Shown here: positions 1-7,636 of the stretch, piece by piece
How positions within the stretch are numbered: the first letter of the stretch is position 1
How the letters are laid out: the number at the start of each line of letters is the position of its first letter
From: JALYSX01 sp036510515
Lineage (GTDB): Bacteria > Vulcanimicrobiota > Vulcanimicrobiia > Vulcanimicrobiales > Vulcanimicrobiaceae
Reading direction: 5' to 3'
Assembly (NCBI GenBank): GCA_036510515.1
Contig: DATCDS010000115.1
Coordinates: 1-57,815, forward strand
Length of the DNA: 57,815 nucleotides
Program-made: the position numbers and the translations under genes
The notes under the pieces: model-generated
The model's database searches: none
Told to the model about the DNA's origin: nothing
The model's input: only the letters and a program-made list of their open reading frames with translations

Positions 1-407
1 ATCGTGCTGCCCAGCGCGGCGTGATCTTCGAGATAGTACGACGCGTCGATCGTTTGCGACGGCGGAGCCTGCGCGAAACGAGGTACGAGCAAGAGCGCGA
101 GCACCACGACGGCCATCGCGGGAACCAACACCGCCGGGCGCACCCAGGTTAGCAACCGATCCGAGAGTGATTCGCGCCGACGTGCGGTGGCGATCGCGGC
201 CCAAATCGAGGCCGCGACGCCGGCCGGCAAGTCGCGTGCCTCGTTGTGCGCGTGCGCGCGCAGGGCTTCGCTCAGCGAGGCTTCGTCTTGATAGGCGAGG
301 CGGCATTGCGCGCATGCGTCGAGATGTGCGTGGACCATCGCATCGTCCTCGGGTGCGAGCCCGCGATGCAGATAGTCGACGAGTTGTTCTTGATTGATGT
401 GGTTCAT
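1..407 (-). CDS. Anti-sigma factor with HC2-type zinc finger (3' end cut by window edge)
   Basis: I translated this frame by hand; it stays open from the ATG at 407 to the left edge (135 codons). The N-terminus has the zinc-binding anti-sigma signature, a His followed by CxxC (HLDACAQC, about residues 31-38). One hydrophobic segment follows at about residues 82-97, so the protein is probably inner-membrane anchored, with a periplasmic part lost off the edge. Its ATG overlaps the TGA of the ECF sigma gene (ATGA), implying translational coupling and a sigma/anti-sigma pair. What it senses cannot be told from this fragment. Confidence 0.85.
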   Translation of the reverse strand, partial: MNHINQEQLVDYLHRGLAPEDDAMVHAHLDACAQCRLAYQDEASLSEALRAHAHNEARDLPAGVAASIWAAIATARRRESLSDRLLTWVRPAVLVPAMAVVVLALLLVPRFAQAPPSQTIDASYYLEDHAALGST

Positions 408-973
408 GATCGTGTTTTATCGTTCTTTTGGATGAAACGACGGAGCTGGGCGCGCGCACGGTGCAGCCTGGACCGAACCGTGCCGATCGAACATCCCGCT
501 ATCTCCGCAATTTCTTGGTATGAAAACTCCTCGATGTCGGCCAGGACGACCACCTGTCGTTGATCCGGCGAGAGGGCTTCGAGGGCTCGTTGGAGGCGCT
601 CGCCAAGCTGACCCTCGACGAGGTCCTCGATGGGGCTGACCGCCAGCGGCCGGTCGCCGGCGAATTCCTGGGGCGCGTTGTCCTCGGGGATCTCTTCCTG
701 ATAACGTCCCTTACGGCGGCGAAGTTCGTCGCGGTGCAGATTCGTGACGATTCGGTAGATCCAGGACAGGAACGACGTCCCGGGGACGAACGACCGCCAG
801 GCGCGATAAACGCGCAAGAAGGCCTCTTGCGTAAGGTCGCGCGCGTCCGCTTCGTTGCGCGTGAGGCGATAAGCAAAGGTATAGGCCGCTTGCCCGTGTT
901 GCTCCATCGCTCGCTGCAAGAAGGCGGCCTGCTCGGCCGAGGGCGGTTCGATTGGTTTACGCGGTGCTCCCAT
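404..973 (-). CDS. ECF-type RNA polymerase sigma factor
   Basis: This 189-residue protein has sigma region 2 at about residues 24-95 (including DARDLTQEAFLRVYRAW and the SWIYRIVTNLHRDELRRR helix). Region 4 lies at about 125-178 (LSPDQRQVVVLADIEEFSYQEIA, then a helix-turn-helix with GTVRSRLHRAR). It has no region 1.1 or region 3, as expected for the ECF group. It would direct core RNA polymerase to stress or envelope promoters. The downstream gene is its likely membrane-bound anti-sigma factor, joined by an ATGA overlap. The start is the ATG at 973; a divergent phosphoesterase begins 80 bp away, so both promoters lie in 974-1053. Confidence 0.95.
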   Translation of the reverse strand: MGAPRKPIEPPSAEQAAFLQRAMEQHGQAAYTFAYRLTRNEADARDLTQEAFLRVYRAWRSFVPGTSFLSWIYRIVTNLHRDELRRRKGRYQEEIPEDNAPQEFAGDRPLAVSPIEDLVEGQLGERLQRALEALSPDQRQVVVLADIEEFSYQEIAEIAGCSIGTVRSRLHRARAQLRRFIQKNDKTRS

Positions 974-1053
974 GGACTTCCCAGCCTTTTATCGCCCCCA
1001 CGGCGGCGGCCTCCCAGGAGTCCGAAGGAACGGGGTCCTACCGGTAAACCCTC

Positions 1054-2076
1054 ATGAAGTATCTCTTAACGCTGGCTCTGCTCGCCCTGGTCGGAGTTGC
1101 GGCGGTCACGCCGGACGCCAAGGTCCCGCGCTATGCCCACATCTTGGTCGTCATGGAAGAAAACAAAGACTACGGGCAGATCGTCGGGAGCGCCGACGCG
1201 CCCACGATTACGGCGCTCGGGCGGACGTACGGGTATGCGACGAATTTTTTCGCCGAATCGCATCCCAGCGAGCCGAACTACGTGGCGTTGGTGGGTGGCT
1301 CCACGTACGGCATCCGGGACGACGATGCGTACTACTGCAAGCCCCGCGTCGCGCGCCCCGATTGCTCGAACGCCGATAAGCCCAACTATCCCGATCACAC
1401 GATCTACGGACCGTCGTTGGCGACCCAGCTCGAAGCCGCGGGCCTTTCGTGGAAGAACTACAATGAGTCGATTCCCAAGCCGGGATCGACGGACATTCAA
1501 ACGGGAACGTACGCGGTCAAGCACACGGGCTTCATGAACTTCGCTTCGGTGCAGAACGATCCGCATCGCGCGCAGAAGATCGTCGGATTCGACCGGTTTG
1601 CTGCCGACTTACGCTCGGGCAACGTGCCGAACTTCTCGCTGGTGATCCCGAATTTGTGCGACGAGATGCACGGGATGGGCGAGTCCGACACGCCCGACGA
1701 CTGCAACTTCCGTCACCTCGATAAGCTGATTTGGCGCGGAGACCAGAACGTAAAAGCAATCGTCGCGCAGATCCAAGCGTCGCCGATTTGGAAGGCGCCG
1801 GGTAACGTGGCGATCGTCGTGACGTTCGACGAGGACGATCACTACAGCAAGGCCGGTTGCTGCGGCAGCGATCCCAACGATCCCGCCAACCTGGGCGGCG
1901 GACATATCGCGACGATCGTCGTGACCAACCACGGTCCCCGCGGCGTCGTCGATGCGACGCCTTACGACCATTACTCGCTGCTGCGTACCATCGAGGATGC
2001 GTTCGGAATCCACGACCACCTGGCCCGAGCCGGCGCGCCGGGCGTGGTTCCGATGGTCGCGCTGTTCGCAAAGTGA
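1054..2076 (+). CDS. Secreted phosphoesterase-family (PF04185-like) phosphatase
   Basis: The 340-residue protein starts with a cleavable-looking signal peptide (MKYLLTLALLALVGVAA). It then shows the hallmarks of the bacterial acid phosphatase/phospholipase C phosphoesterase family: VVMEENKDYGQI near residue 33, ESHPSEPNYVALVGG near 69, and the late FDEDDHY...GGGHIATIVVTNHGP metal-site region near 255-290. It probably hydrolyses phosphomonoesters or phosphodiesters outside the cytoplasm. The real substrate cannot be read from sequence. No convincing Shine-Dalgarno precedes the ATG. Its last codons overlap the GTG of a tiny membrane peptide, suggesting co-translation. Confidence 0.85.
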   Translation: MKYLLTLALLALVGVAAVTPDAKVPRYAHILVVMEENKDYGQIVGSADAPTITALGRTYGYATNFFAESHPSEPNYVALVGGSTYGIRDDDAYYCKPRVARPDCSNADKPNYPDHTIYGPSLATQLEAAGLSWKNYNESIPKPGSTDIQTGTYAVKHTGFMNFASVQNDPHRAQKIVGFDRFAADLRSGNVPNFSLVIPNLCDEMHGMGESDTPDDCNFRHLDKLIWRGDQNVKAIVAQIQASPIWKAPGNVAIVVTFDEDDHYSKAGCCGSDPNDPANLGGGHIATIVVTNHGPRGVVDATPYDHYSLLRTIEDAFGIHDHLARAGAPGVVPMVALFAK

Positions 2077-2177
2077 AGCAGCGCGCGTTGGCCTACATCA
2101 CCTCGGCCATCGTCGCGGCGATCGTCATCGCCGCGATTTGGTACTTACGCGCGCATCCCAACACGCTCGTTCACTAA
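2073..2177 (+). CDS. 34-residue single-pass membrane peptide coupled to the phosphoesterase
   Basis: A GTG at 2073 overlaps the phosphoesterase stop codon (GTGA) and opens a 34-codon frame ending in TAA at 2175-2177. It has a basic N-terminus (KQR), a hydrophobic helix of about 19 residues (YITSAIVAAIVIAAIWYL) and a short polar tail. Start/stop coupling and a clean transmembrane helix argue for a real microprotein, perhaps a membrane partner or regulator of the upstream enzyme. I recognise no family, and no codon-bias test was possible. Confidence 0.5.
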   Translation: MKQRALAYITSAIVAAIVIAAIWYLRAHPNTLVH

Positions 2178-2183
2178 GCCCGT

Positions 2184-2942
2184 TTAGTATCCCGGCGGGA
2201 ACGTGTAGGTCGGAGGCGGCACCAGGGGCTTGCCGACTTCAAGGACGATCTGCTTGTGCGACGTGAACTCGATGGCGCGCAAATCGCCCGCATAGGGTTG
2301 CCCGTTGACGTATGCCGTGACGGGGCCTTTGAACGTCGCTACCTCGTTGGGTGCCAGCGTGTATCCCCAGATGTCGAAGAAGTTGCCCAAAGTATAGAGC
2401 CCATCGGGCGCGCCTTGGGGCGCTTCGAGCTGCTCGGCCTCCAAATGGATGATGCCCGATGCATCGTGGGCGTGCATCCAGTACAGACAACCTCCGGTCG
2501 GATTGGCCGCCATGCCGGCGAACTTGGGAACCGCGATCTGCTTGCCGCGATTGAAGATCGATAGGTGCACGTGGATGTGCAGGACCGCGGCTTCCATCCC
2601 TTGACACGGGATGCCGTCGACGGGCTGACCCAGGCCGCCGCCGGGCGAGTTCCCGGGCTGGAAATAACTGGTCCCGACGATCGTCTTGGCATTCGTATTC
2701 GAGAGATCGATCGGTTTGGTCGTCGGCACGGGGCCCGGCGACGGTGTCGCCATCTCCAATGCGGCGATCCTGGAGGACTCATGATTGCCGTAGACGCGCG
2801 CGAGGACGAACCCCGCGAACACGAGCACGATCAAAACGGCGATGATGATGTAGACGGTCACCATCGGGTCGCGTTTGCGTGGATGCGTTGGGTTGCCGTC
2901 GCGCGCGCTGCGCCGGCGATCGGCTCGAGACGATTGGCTCAT
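2184..2942 (-). CDS. Membrane-anchored His-rich extracytoplasmic protein, unknown function
   Basis: This 252-residue protein has a basic cytoplasmic N-terminus, one transmembrane helix at about residues 29-48 (YIIIAVLIVLVFAGFVL) and a Pro/Thr-rich linker. A globular exported domain follows, with clustered histidines (HIHVHL near 145 and WMHAHDASGIIHLE near 180) that look like a metal site, copper for example. A GAGGAG Shine-Dalgarno supports the ATG at 2942. It follows hldD by 7 bp on the same strand, so they are probably co-transcribed. I do not recognise the family by name; metal binding is inferred from the histidines alone. Confidence 0.75.
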   Translation of the reverse strand: MSQSSRADRRRSARDGNPTHPRKRDPMVTVYIIIAVLIVLVFAGFVLARVYGNHESSRIAALEMATPSPGPVPTTKPIDLSNTNAKTIVGTSYFQPGNSPGGGLGQPVDGIPCQGMEAAVLHIHVHLSIFNRGKQIAVPKFAGMAANPTGGCLYWMHAHDASGIIHLEAEQLEAPQGAPDGLYTLGNFFDIWGYTLAPNEVATFKGPVTAYVNGQPYAGDLRAIEFTSHKQIVLEVGKPLVPPPTYTFPPGY

Positions 2943-2949
2943 GTTCTCC

Positions 2950-3975
2950 TCACGAATGGGTTGCTATTGGAACGGGTCGATCGGCGGGGTCCAATCGGCG
3001 GTCGGGAACGAGATAGTGACCGACGTAGTCACGAACCGCATCGGCCAGCGGGGTTATCGGGCGCTCGTACCCGCTGGAGCGCAGGCGGTCGATTGCGGCG
3101 AGCGTCGAGTATTGATATTTGCCGCGCAAGCTTTCCGGCATCTCGATAAACTCGATGCGTTCGGGAAGGTTCAGCGCGCCGAAGATCGGGCGGACCAAAT
3201 CCAGCCACGTCTGACTCTTGCCGGAACCGACGTTGACCAAGCCCGCCGCATCGCTCTGGGCGAGCTCGACGGTCATTTCGGCGGCGTCCTTGACGTAGAG
3301 AAAATCGCGCTCTTGTTCGCCGTCGGCGAACTCGGGGCGATAACTCTTGAAGAGTCGCACGCTTCCGGTCTCGCAGATCTGTTCGTAGGCCTTCTGTACG
3401 ACGCTGCGCATCTCGCCCTTGTGGCCTTCGTTGGGGCCGAAGATGTTGAAGTATTTTATGCCGCAGAGACGTTGGAACCAACCCTGGCGGCGAGCGTAGA
3501 GATCGAAGAGATGCTTGGAGTAGGCATACGCGTTGAGCGGGCGCAGATCGTCGAGCTCGCAGGCGTCGCTTAAGCGTTCTTCGAGCGCGCCGTAGGTCGC
3601 GGCCGACGAAGCGTAGACGCAGCGCACGTCGCGATCGATCGCAAAGCCGGCGACGTGTTTGGTGAACGCGTAGTTGTTGCGCATGAGAAAGTCGGCGTCC
3701 CGCTCCGTCGTCGACGAGCACGCGCCCAGATGCACGATGGTAGAAACGTCGGCCAACGATTGCGGGTCGCCGACCGTGCGGCGTTCGAACTCGTCGGCGT
3801 CCATATAGTCGAGAAACCGCAGCGGAACCAAGTTCTTCCATTTTTCCGATGTGTCGAGCCGATCGACCACTAGAACGTTGTCCAGCCCGCGGCGATTGAG
3901 CGCCCAGATTACGGCGCTGCCGATCAAACCGGCACCGCCGGTCACGACGATACGGCCCCGAGACAGTTCGTGCAT
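2950..3975 (-). CDS. hldD: ADP-L-glycero-D-manno-heptose-6-epimerase-like NAD-dependent epimerase
   Basis: An extended short-chain dehydrogenase with the Rossmann motif VTGGAGLIGSA at the N-terminus, the HLGACSSTTE segment typical of HldD/RfaD, a catalytic YxxxK (YAYSK) and the HldD-like YFNIFGPNEGHKGEM stretch. It converts ADP-D-glycero- to ADP-L-glycero-manno-heptose for LPS inner core, in the cytoplasm. I prefer the ATG at 3975 (MHELSRGRIVVTGG, 341 aa) over an in-frame ATG 30 bp upstream because it fits the family N-terminus. It lies between a TonB receptor and a His-rich anchored protein on the same strand. Its presence argues for a diderm with heptose-containing LPS. Confidence 0.9.
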   Translation of the reverse strand: MHELSRGRIVVTGGAGLIGSAVIWALNRRGLDNVLVVDRLDTSEKWKNLVPLRFLDYMDADEFERRTVGDPQSLADVSTIVHLGACSSTTERDADFLMRNNYAFTKHVAGFAIDRDVRCVYASSAATYGALEERLSDACELDDLRPLNAYAYSKHLFDLYARRQGWFQRLCGIKYFNIFGPNEGHKGEMRSVVQKAYEQICETGSVRLFKSYRPEFADGEQERDFLYVKDAAEMTVELAQSDAAGLVNVGSGKSQTWLDLVRPIFGALNLPERIEFIEMPESLRGKYQYSTLAAIDRLRSSGYERPITPLADAVRDYVGHYLVPDRRLDPADRPVPIATHS

Positions 3976-4009
3976 CGGCCCTGGATTGGCGCTAGGCCCC
4001 CGCAATCCC

Positions 4010-4025
4010 CTAGCAGGCCTGCTAG
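4010..4025. repeat. Perfect 16-bp palindrome at the TonB receptor stop codon
   Basis: The sequence CTAGCAGGCCTGCTAG is a perfect inverted repeat with no spacer. It overlaps the TAG stop (4022-4024) of the receptor gene and lies 35 bp upstream of the hldD start. It could be an operator for hldD, a dimeric-protein site or an inter-cistronic processing element. It has no loop and no T-tract, so it is not a standard terminator. Confidence 0.6.
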
Positions 4026-6328
4026 AACGGGGCCGTGAGGCGCAGGAGGATGTTGCGGCCTGAGGAGATTTGCGTGGTGTTGAATCCGTTGGCGATCTTG
4101 ATGACGTACTGGTGATTCAAGAGGTTCTGAACGTCGAGATCGATCCCGACGCCCTTACGGGCTTGGCGGCCGATTGAGAAGTCGACCAGGAGGTGCGTCG
4201 GCAGGCGGCCTTCGCCGCTTTCGAACTGGACCGGGTAGCCGCTGCCGTATTCGCCTTGCAAGGTGGCAAACCAGGTTTGCGCTTGGCCGAAGCGATGCGT
4301 GTAGGCGCCGGTGGCCGCATAGGTCTGATCGTGGTCTTCGGGTTGGAGATCCAGGGTCGAGAAGTTTTGGTTGACGCACGTGGGATCTTGATCCGAGCAG
4401 GACAGAAACGTCGAGCCGGAGATGCCGGCCGCCTCGGAATGCGAAACGGTCCCAGACGCAAACCAAGAGTCGCCGCCGCGCAGGTTGTTGTCCAGGCGGA
4501 ATTCGACGCCGCGGTCGCGGCCGATCGTGTTGTTAAAGACCGCGAAAATCGGCGTATCGAGCAGCTGCGTCGTATCGAGTACGTTGTTCACGTCGCGCAT
4601 GAAATAGTTGACGTAGCCCGAGAGCACCGGGCTGAACTGGTGGCGGACGCCCATCTCCCAGTAGGAATCGGTCTCGGGTTTGAGGTCGTAAACCGGCGTG
4701 GTCGGACAGCCGTTGACCAAGACCACGCAGCTTTGCCGGACGTCTTCGAGTTGCGGCGCGGCGTAGAAGCGCCCGTAATAGAAGTGAACGAGGTTCTTCT
4801 GGTCGGGAGCGATGTTGATGCCGATGCGCGGGCTGATCTGATCGCCGCCGACGAAACCGGTCGAATGATCGTAGCGCAGGCCGTAGCTGACGCCGATCTG
4901 TTTGGATGGCTGCCACGAGTCTTGTGCGTATAGCCCGATCTGCGTGCCGGCCTGCGCGACCGCGGTGTCGACGTTGGCGATGCCGAACTGCGCGAGCGTT
5001 TGGGTCGCGTCGAAGGTTTCGCGATTGGCATCTAGGCCGATCTTGATCGTATGATTGCCGGTCGTGCGCAGGTCGGAGATGCGAATGCCCGCGTAGGTTG
5101 CGGTGCGGTCTTCGCGCAGGCCGACCAAGTTGGTGGGAATGCCGGTATTGGGATCGGGCTGCGTCGCCAAGACGTCGTTGGCGAGATCGCCGTCGTACGC
5201 GATGCGCGTGGAGCGGTACCACGGAATGAGCTGGAAGACGCCGTTGCCGTCTTTGGAGACCGCGGTGAAGTTGAGGTTCGCATAGCGGTCGTACTCGCGC
5301 TGCACGTCATCCGTGCGCGACGGACTGACCTGCGGATCGTTCGGATTGTTCGGATCGGTATTGATGGGAATCTCGAACTGCGCCAATTGGTCGGAGTAAT
5401 CGAAGCCCAGCGTCTGGGTTGCACCCATCGGCATCACATAGCGCAAGAATTGATCCGACTGCGAACTGGCGTCGTGGATCGCATCAAAGGTCGGAGCATC
5501 CAGGCCACGATTTGTATTTTGCGAGTTGGCGTCGAGGAACAGTTCCCCGCTACCCAGGCGCGCCGCCGCGTCGAACGATCCGAGCGATTGTCCGTAGTTC
5601 CCGCCGCCGTACGTGACGGTTCCCGCGAACGGCGCGTCGAGTTTGGTGGGACGGTTGGTGAGGATGTTGACGACCGCGCCTTGACGGCTGCCGCCGTACT
5701 CGGCCGGCATCGCGCCGGTGAAGATCTCGATCGAATCGACGTTCTTCGGGTCGATCAGTTCGGCGAAGTTCGAACTGGTCGCTTGGGGAAACGGGGCGCC
5801 GTCGATCTCGTAGGTCAGCCCGTGAAAGCCGTGCGCGACCGGTTCGTTGTAGGAGAACTTGACGATGCCGGGGACCGTCTCGATCACGTTGTTGAGGCTG
5901 TTGTTCCCGGGAAGCGCCTCGATCTGCTTGCGGCTGATAGTGTTGACCGATATCGGCGTGCCGCTGACGCCGCGTTGCGAGTTAGTCGCGGTGACGACGA
6001 TGGTTTTGAGCCCCGCGACGATGGCCAGATCGACGCGCGCGACCGAGTCGCTGCTGACGTCGACGTCGCTCGAGGCGCCGTGGGTGCCGTCGAGCATGGC
6101 GGTGACGGTGTAATGGCCGAACGGCACCTGGGAAAAGATGTAGGCGCCGCGCGCGTCGGAAGTCGTTGAGAACGACGAACCCTCGCCGGTCAGCGTGACC
6201 GAGACGGAGGCTCGAGGTGCGTTGTCGACCAAAACGGTGCCCCGGACGATGCCGGCGTCATCGGCAAGCGCCGGAATGGCGACCGAACACAGCAGCGCGG
6301 CGAGCAATGCCGCAAGAATTCGTTGCAT
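4022..6328 (-). CDS. TonB-dependent outer-membrane receptor with N-terminal carboxypeptidase-regulatory-like domain
   Basis: 768 residues: signal peptide (MQRILAALLAALLCSVAIPALA), a carboxypeptidase-regulatory-like beta-sandwich at about 28-105 (GIVRGTVLV...DARGAYIFSQVPFGHYTV), a plug domain at about 115-225 (SRKQIEALPG...NVIETVPGI...DSIEIFTGAMPAEYGGSRQGAVVNI) and a long beta-barrel ending in hydrophobic/aromatic strands (LLRLTAPF). It imports an unidentified ligand across the outer membrane using TonB energy. A small membrane protein lies 57 bp upstream on the same strand and hldD follows 46 bp downstream. The substrate cannot be inferred. Confidence 0.92.
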   Translation of the reverse strand: MQRILAALLAALLCSVAIPALADDAGIVRGTVLVDNAPRASVSVTLTGEGSSFSTTSDARGAYIFSQVPFGHYTVTAMLDGTHGASSDVDVSSDSVARVDLAIVAGLKTIVVTATNSQRGVSGTPISVNTISRKQIEALPGNNSLNNVIETVPGIVKFSYNEPVAHGFHGLTYEIDGAPFPQATSSNFAELIDPKNVDSIEIFTGAMPAEYGGSRQGAVVNILTNRPTKLDAPFAGTVTYGGGNYGQSLGSFDAAARLGSGELFLDANSQNTNRGLDAPTFDAIHDASSQSDQFLRYVMPMGATQTLGFDYSDQLAQFEIPINTDPNNPNDPQVSPSRTDDVQREYDRYANLNFTAVSKDGNGVFQLIPWYRSTRIAYDGDLANDVLATQPDPNTGIPTNLVGLREDRTATYAGIRISDLRTTGNHTIKIGLDANRETFDATQTLAQFGIANVDTAVAQAGTQIGLYAQDSWQPSKQIGVSYGLRYDHSTGFVGGDQISPRIGINIAPDQKNLVHFYYGRFYAAPQLEDVRQSCVVLVNGCPTTPVYDLKPETDSYWEMGVRHQFSPVLSGYVNYFMRDVNNVLDTTQLLDTPIFAVFNNTIGRDRGVEFRLDNNLRGGDSWFASGTVSHSEAAGISGSTFLSCSDQDPTCVNQNFSTLDLQPEDHDQTYAATGAYTHRFGQAQTWFATLQGEYGSGYPVQFESGEGRLPTHLLVDFSIGRQARKGVGIDLDVQNLLNHQYVIKIANGFNTTQISSGRNILLRLTAPF

Positions 6329-6385
6329 GGAGAGTCCTTCGTAAGCGCGTCGAGTGAGAAGGCGCGCGAAGCGCGCGAGATCTGA

Positions 6386-6931
6386 CTAGACGAAGGACGG
6401 TGGTGGGCGTGCGAAGCGGCGGCGGTCGAGAATGCACGCGCGCAGCACGATGGGCGCGCGATGCGTGCGGCGGACCGGAATCTCGCGGCGAGCCGGCGAC
6501 GAAGCGAAGATCGCAAACGTCAGCTTGGCAAACGCGCGCACGATCGCTCGCGCGATCCCGCTGACCAGCCACGCGCAGGCGACGATTGCGACGACGGCTG
6601 GAAGCAGGGCGCCAGCCTCATGTTGAGGCTCGAGCCCTTCGATGGCCGCGAACCAAAACGCCGTCATGGCGGCCAGGGTGGACCAGGCCGGAAGGTAGGC
6701 GGCCAGTCGCGCCGCCAAAATCGATCCGGTTTGCGCCGCCCGGACCGACGTCAGCGACAGGATGCCGAGCGAGAGCACGGCCACGCACGCCAGGCCCAGG
6801 GCTAGGGAGACGACGTTCTCGTGGTGCGAGCCGCCCAGGACGTGTTCTCGGCCATAGGTGAGGGCGTGGGCCAGCAGCGCCGTCGGGGACCCGATCAGCG
6901 TGGCAGCCAGGAGCCGTCGCCACCAAGACAT
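6386..6931 (-). CDS. Four-helix integral membrane protein, unknown function
   Basis: This 181-residue protein has about four predicted transmembrane segments (residues ~5-22, ~40-60, ~70-95, ~110-135). A His/Glu cluster sits in the first loop (HALTYGREHVLGGSHHENV), and the C-terminal tail is strongly basic (RR-rich, ending PPPSFV). I chose the ATG at 6931 because a TATACT box sits exactly 6 bp upstream of it, and upstream starts in the same frame run through that box. It is the first gene of a probable operon with the TonB receptor, so it may assist that uptake system; the histidines hint at metal or heme handling. No family recognised. Confidence 0.7.
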   Translation of the reverse strand: MSWWRRLLAATLIGSPTALLAHALTYGREHVLGGSHHENVVSLALGLACVAVLSLGILSLTSVRAAQTGSILAARLAAYLPAWSTLAAMTAFWFAAIEGLEPQHEAGALLPAVVAIVACAWLVSGIARAIVRAFAKLTFAIFASSPARREIPVRRTHRAPIVLRACILDRRRFARPPPSFV

Positions 6932-6937
6932 TGCCCT

Positions 6938-6943
6938 AGTATA
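6938..6943 (-). promoter_or_regulatory. -10 box (TATACT) six bases before the start codon
   Basis: Read on the minus strand, TATACT is followed by six bases and then the ATG at 6931. This spacing would place transcription initiation at or beside the start codon, so the mRNA would be leaderless. I see no clear -35 hexamer. The same TATACT-N6-ATG arrangement recurs upstream of the Ada-AlkA gene at 44415. Confidence 0.55.
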
Positions 6944-7007
6944 CACAATCGCGCCGGCCGCGGCCTTGGGGGAAGGTCGGGGTCCGGCCGCCTGGGAATA
7001 CCGGGGA

Positions 7008-7046
7008 CCCCCTACCGGCCCGCTAGCGAAACCCCCGGTCGGGGGG
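7008..7046. repeat. G/C-rich inverted repeat between divergent genes
   Basis: Arms at 7008-7018 (CCCCCTACCGG) and 7035-7046 (CCGGTCGGGGGG) are inverted repeats with one mismatch, and the spacer contains CTAG. It lies in the 151-bp gap between the divergent genes at 6931 and 7083. It could be an operator or a stable RNA hairpin in the leader of the plus-strand operon; there is no T-tract. Confidence 0.4.
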
Positions 7047-7082
7047 ATAGAGTCTGTGTCATAGCCCGCCCCCAAAACGATC

Positions 7083-7631
7083 ATGTATAACCGCCTGCCC
7101 GTCGAAAATGCCGACACCGTGAGCCTGGTCTGCGCGCTCTTGGAGCGCTTCCCGGAGCTCGCCTCGATCCGTTCGCTTCCCGGAGACGGGACGGTCAAGC
7201 TGACGTTCGCCCTGCGTTCCAAGTTGGATCGAGCGGCGCAAGCCGCCCTGGCCGAGACGATCGAAGATCACGTCGGCGGCTTCTTGGTACTGGGGAAGGA
7301 CGAACCGGTGACCGTGAAGGTCGACTGCGAATGCGATCGCGCGATGTCGTTCGTCCACGTGACCCGCGATCTGGAGACCTTTAGTAAGGAAGAGCTCGAG
7401 CTGCTCGTCGGACTGTTCGGCCAGCGCTACGGCGACGCACTGGTCCGCAACCCGCAATCCGACGAACGCGACGACGAGGATCGGTCCAACGGCGACGAGG
7501 CAGCGCTGTATGCCATCGAAGCGCTGCGCGATCCGACCCAGTCCAAGAGTTTGGTCGGCTTTCGCGAAGAGAAGCGCGTCTTGGTCTACTTCCTCAAAGC
7601 AAAGAAAGGCAAGGCCTCGGGTCGCCGCTAG
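7083..7631 (+). CDS. Conserved-looking hypothetical cytoplasmic protein upstream of ymdB
   Basis: 182 residues, acidic in the middle (DERDDEDRSNGDE near 130-142) with a basic tail (KAKKGKASGRR). There is no signal peptide or membrane segment. Two short repeats of a similar fold may be present: the N-terminal half (LLERFPELASIRSLPGDGTVKL) and the region after 80 that starts VKVDCECDRAMSFV. It is the first gene of a tight plus-strand operon with ymdB and a PHP phosphoesterase; in many bacteria ymdB follows the RNase Y gene, but this is not RNase Y. No family recognised. Confidence 0.75.
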   Translation: MYNRLPVENADTVSLVCALLERFPELASIRSLPGDGTVKLTFALRSKLDRAAQAALAETIEDHVGGFLVLGKDEPVTVKVDCECDRAMSFVHVTRDLETFSKEELELLVGLFGQRYGDALVRNPQSDERDDEDRSNGDEAALYAIEALRDPTQSKSLVGFREEKRVLVYFLKAKKGKASGRR

Positions 7632-7636
7632 TTAAC

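Noticed and set aside
974..1053. Autoregulatory ECF promoter (GGAAC...GTC) between the sigma gene and the phosphoesterase
   Set aside because: GGAAC occurs on the plus strand, but the following GTC is far too close for ECF promoter spacing.
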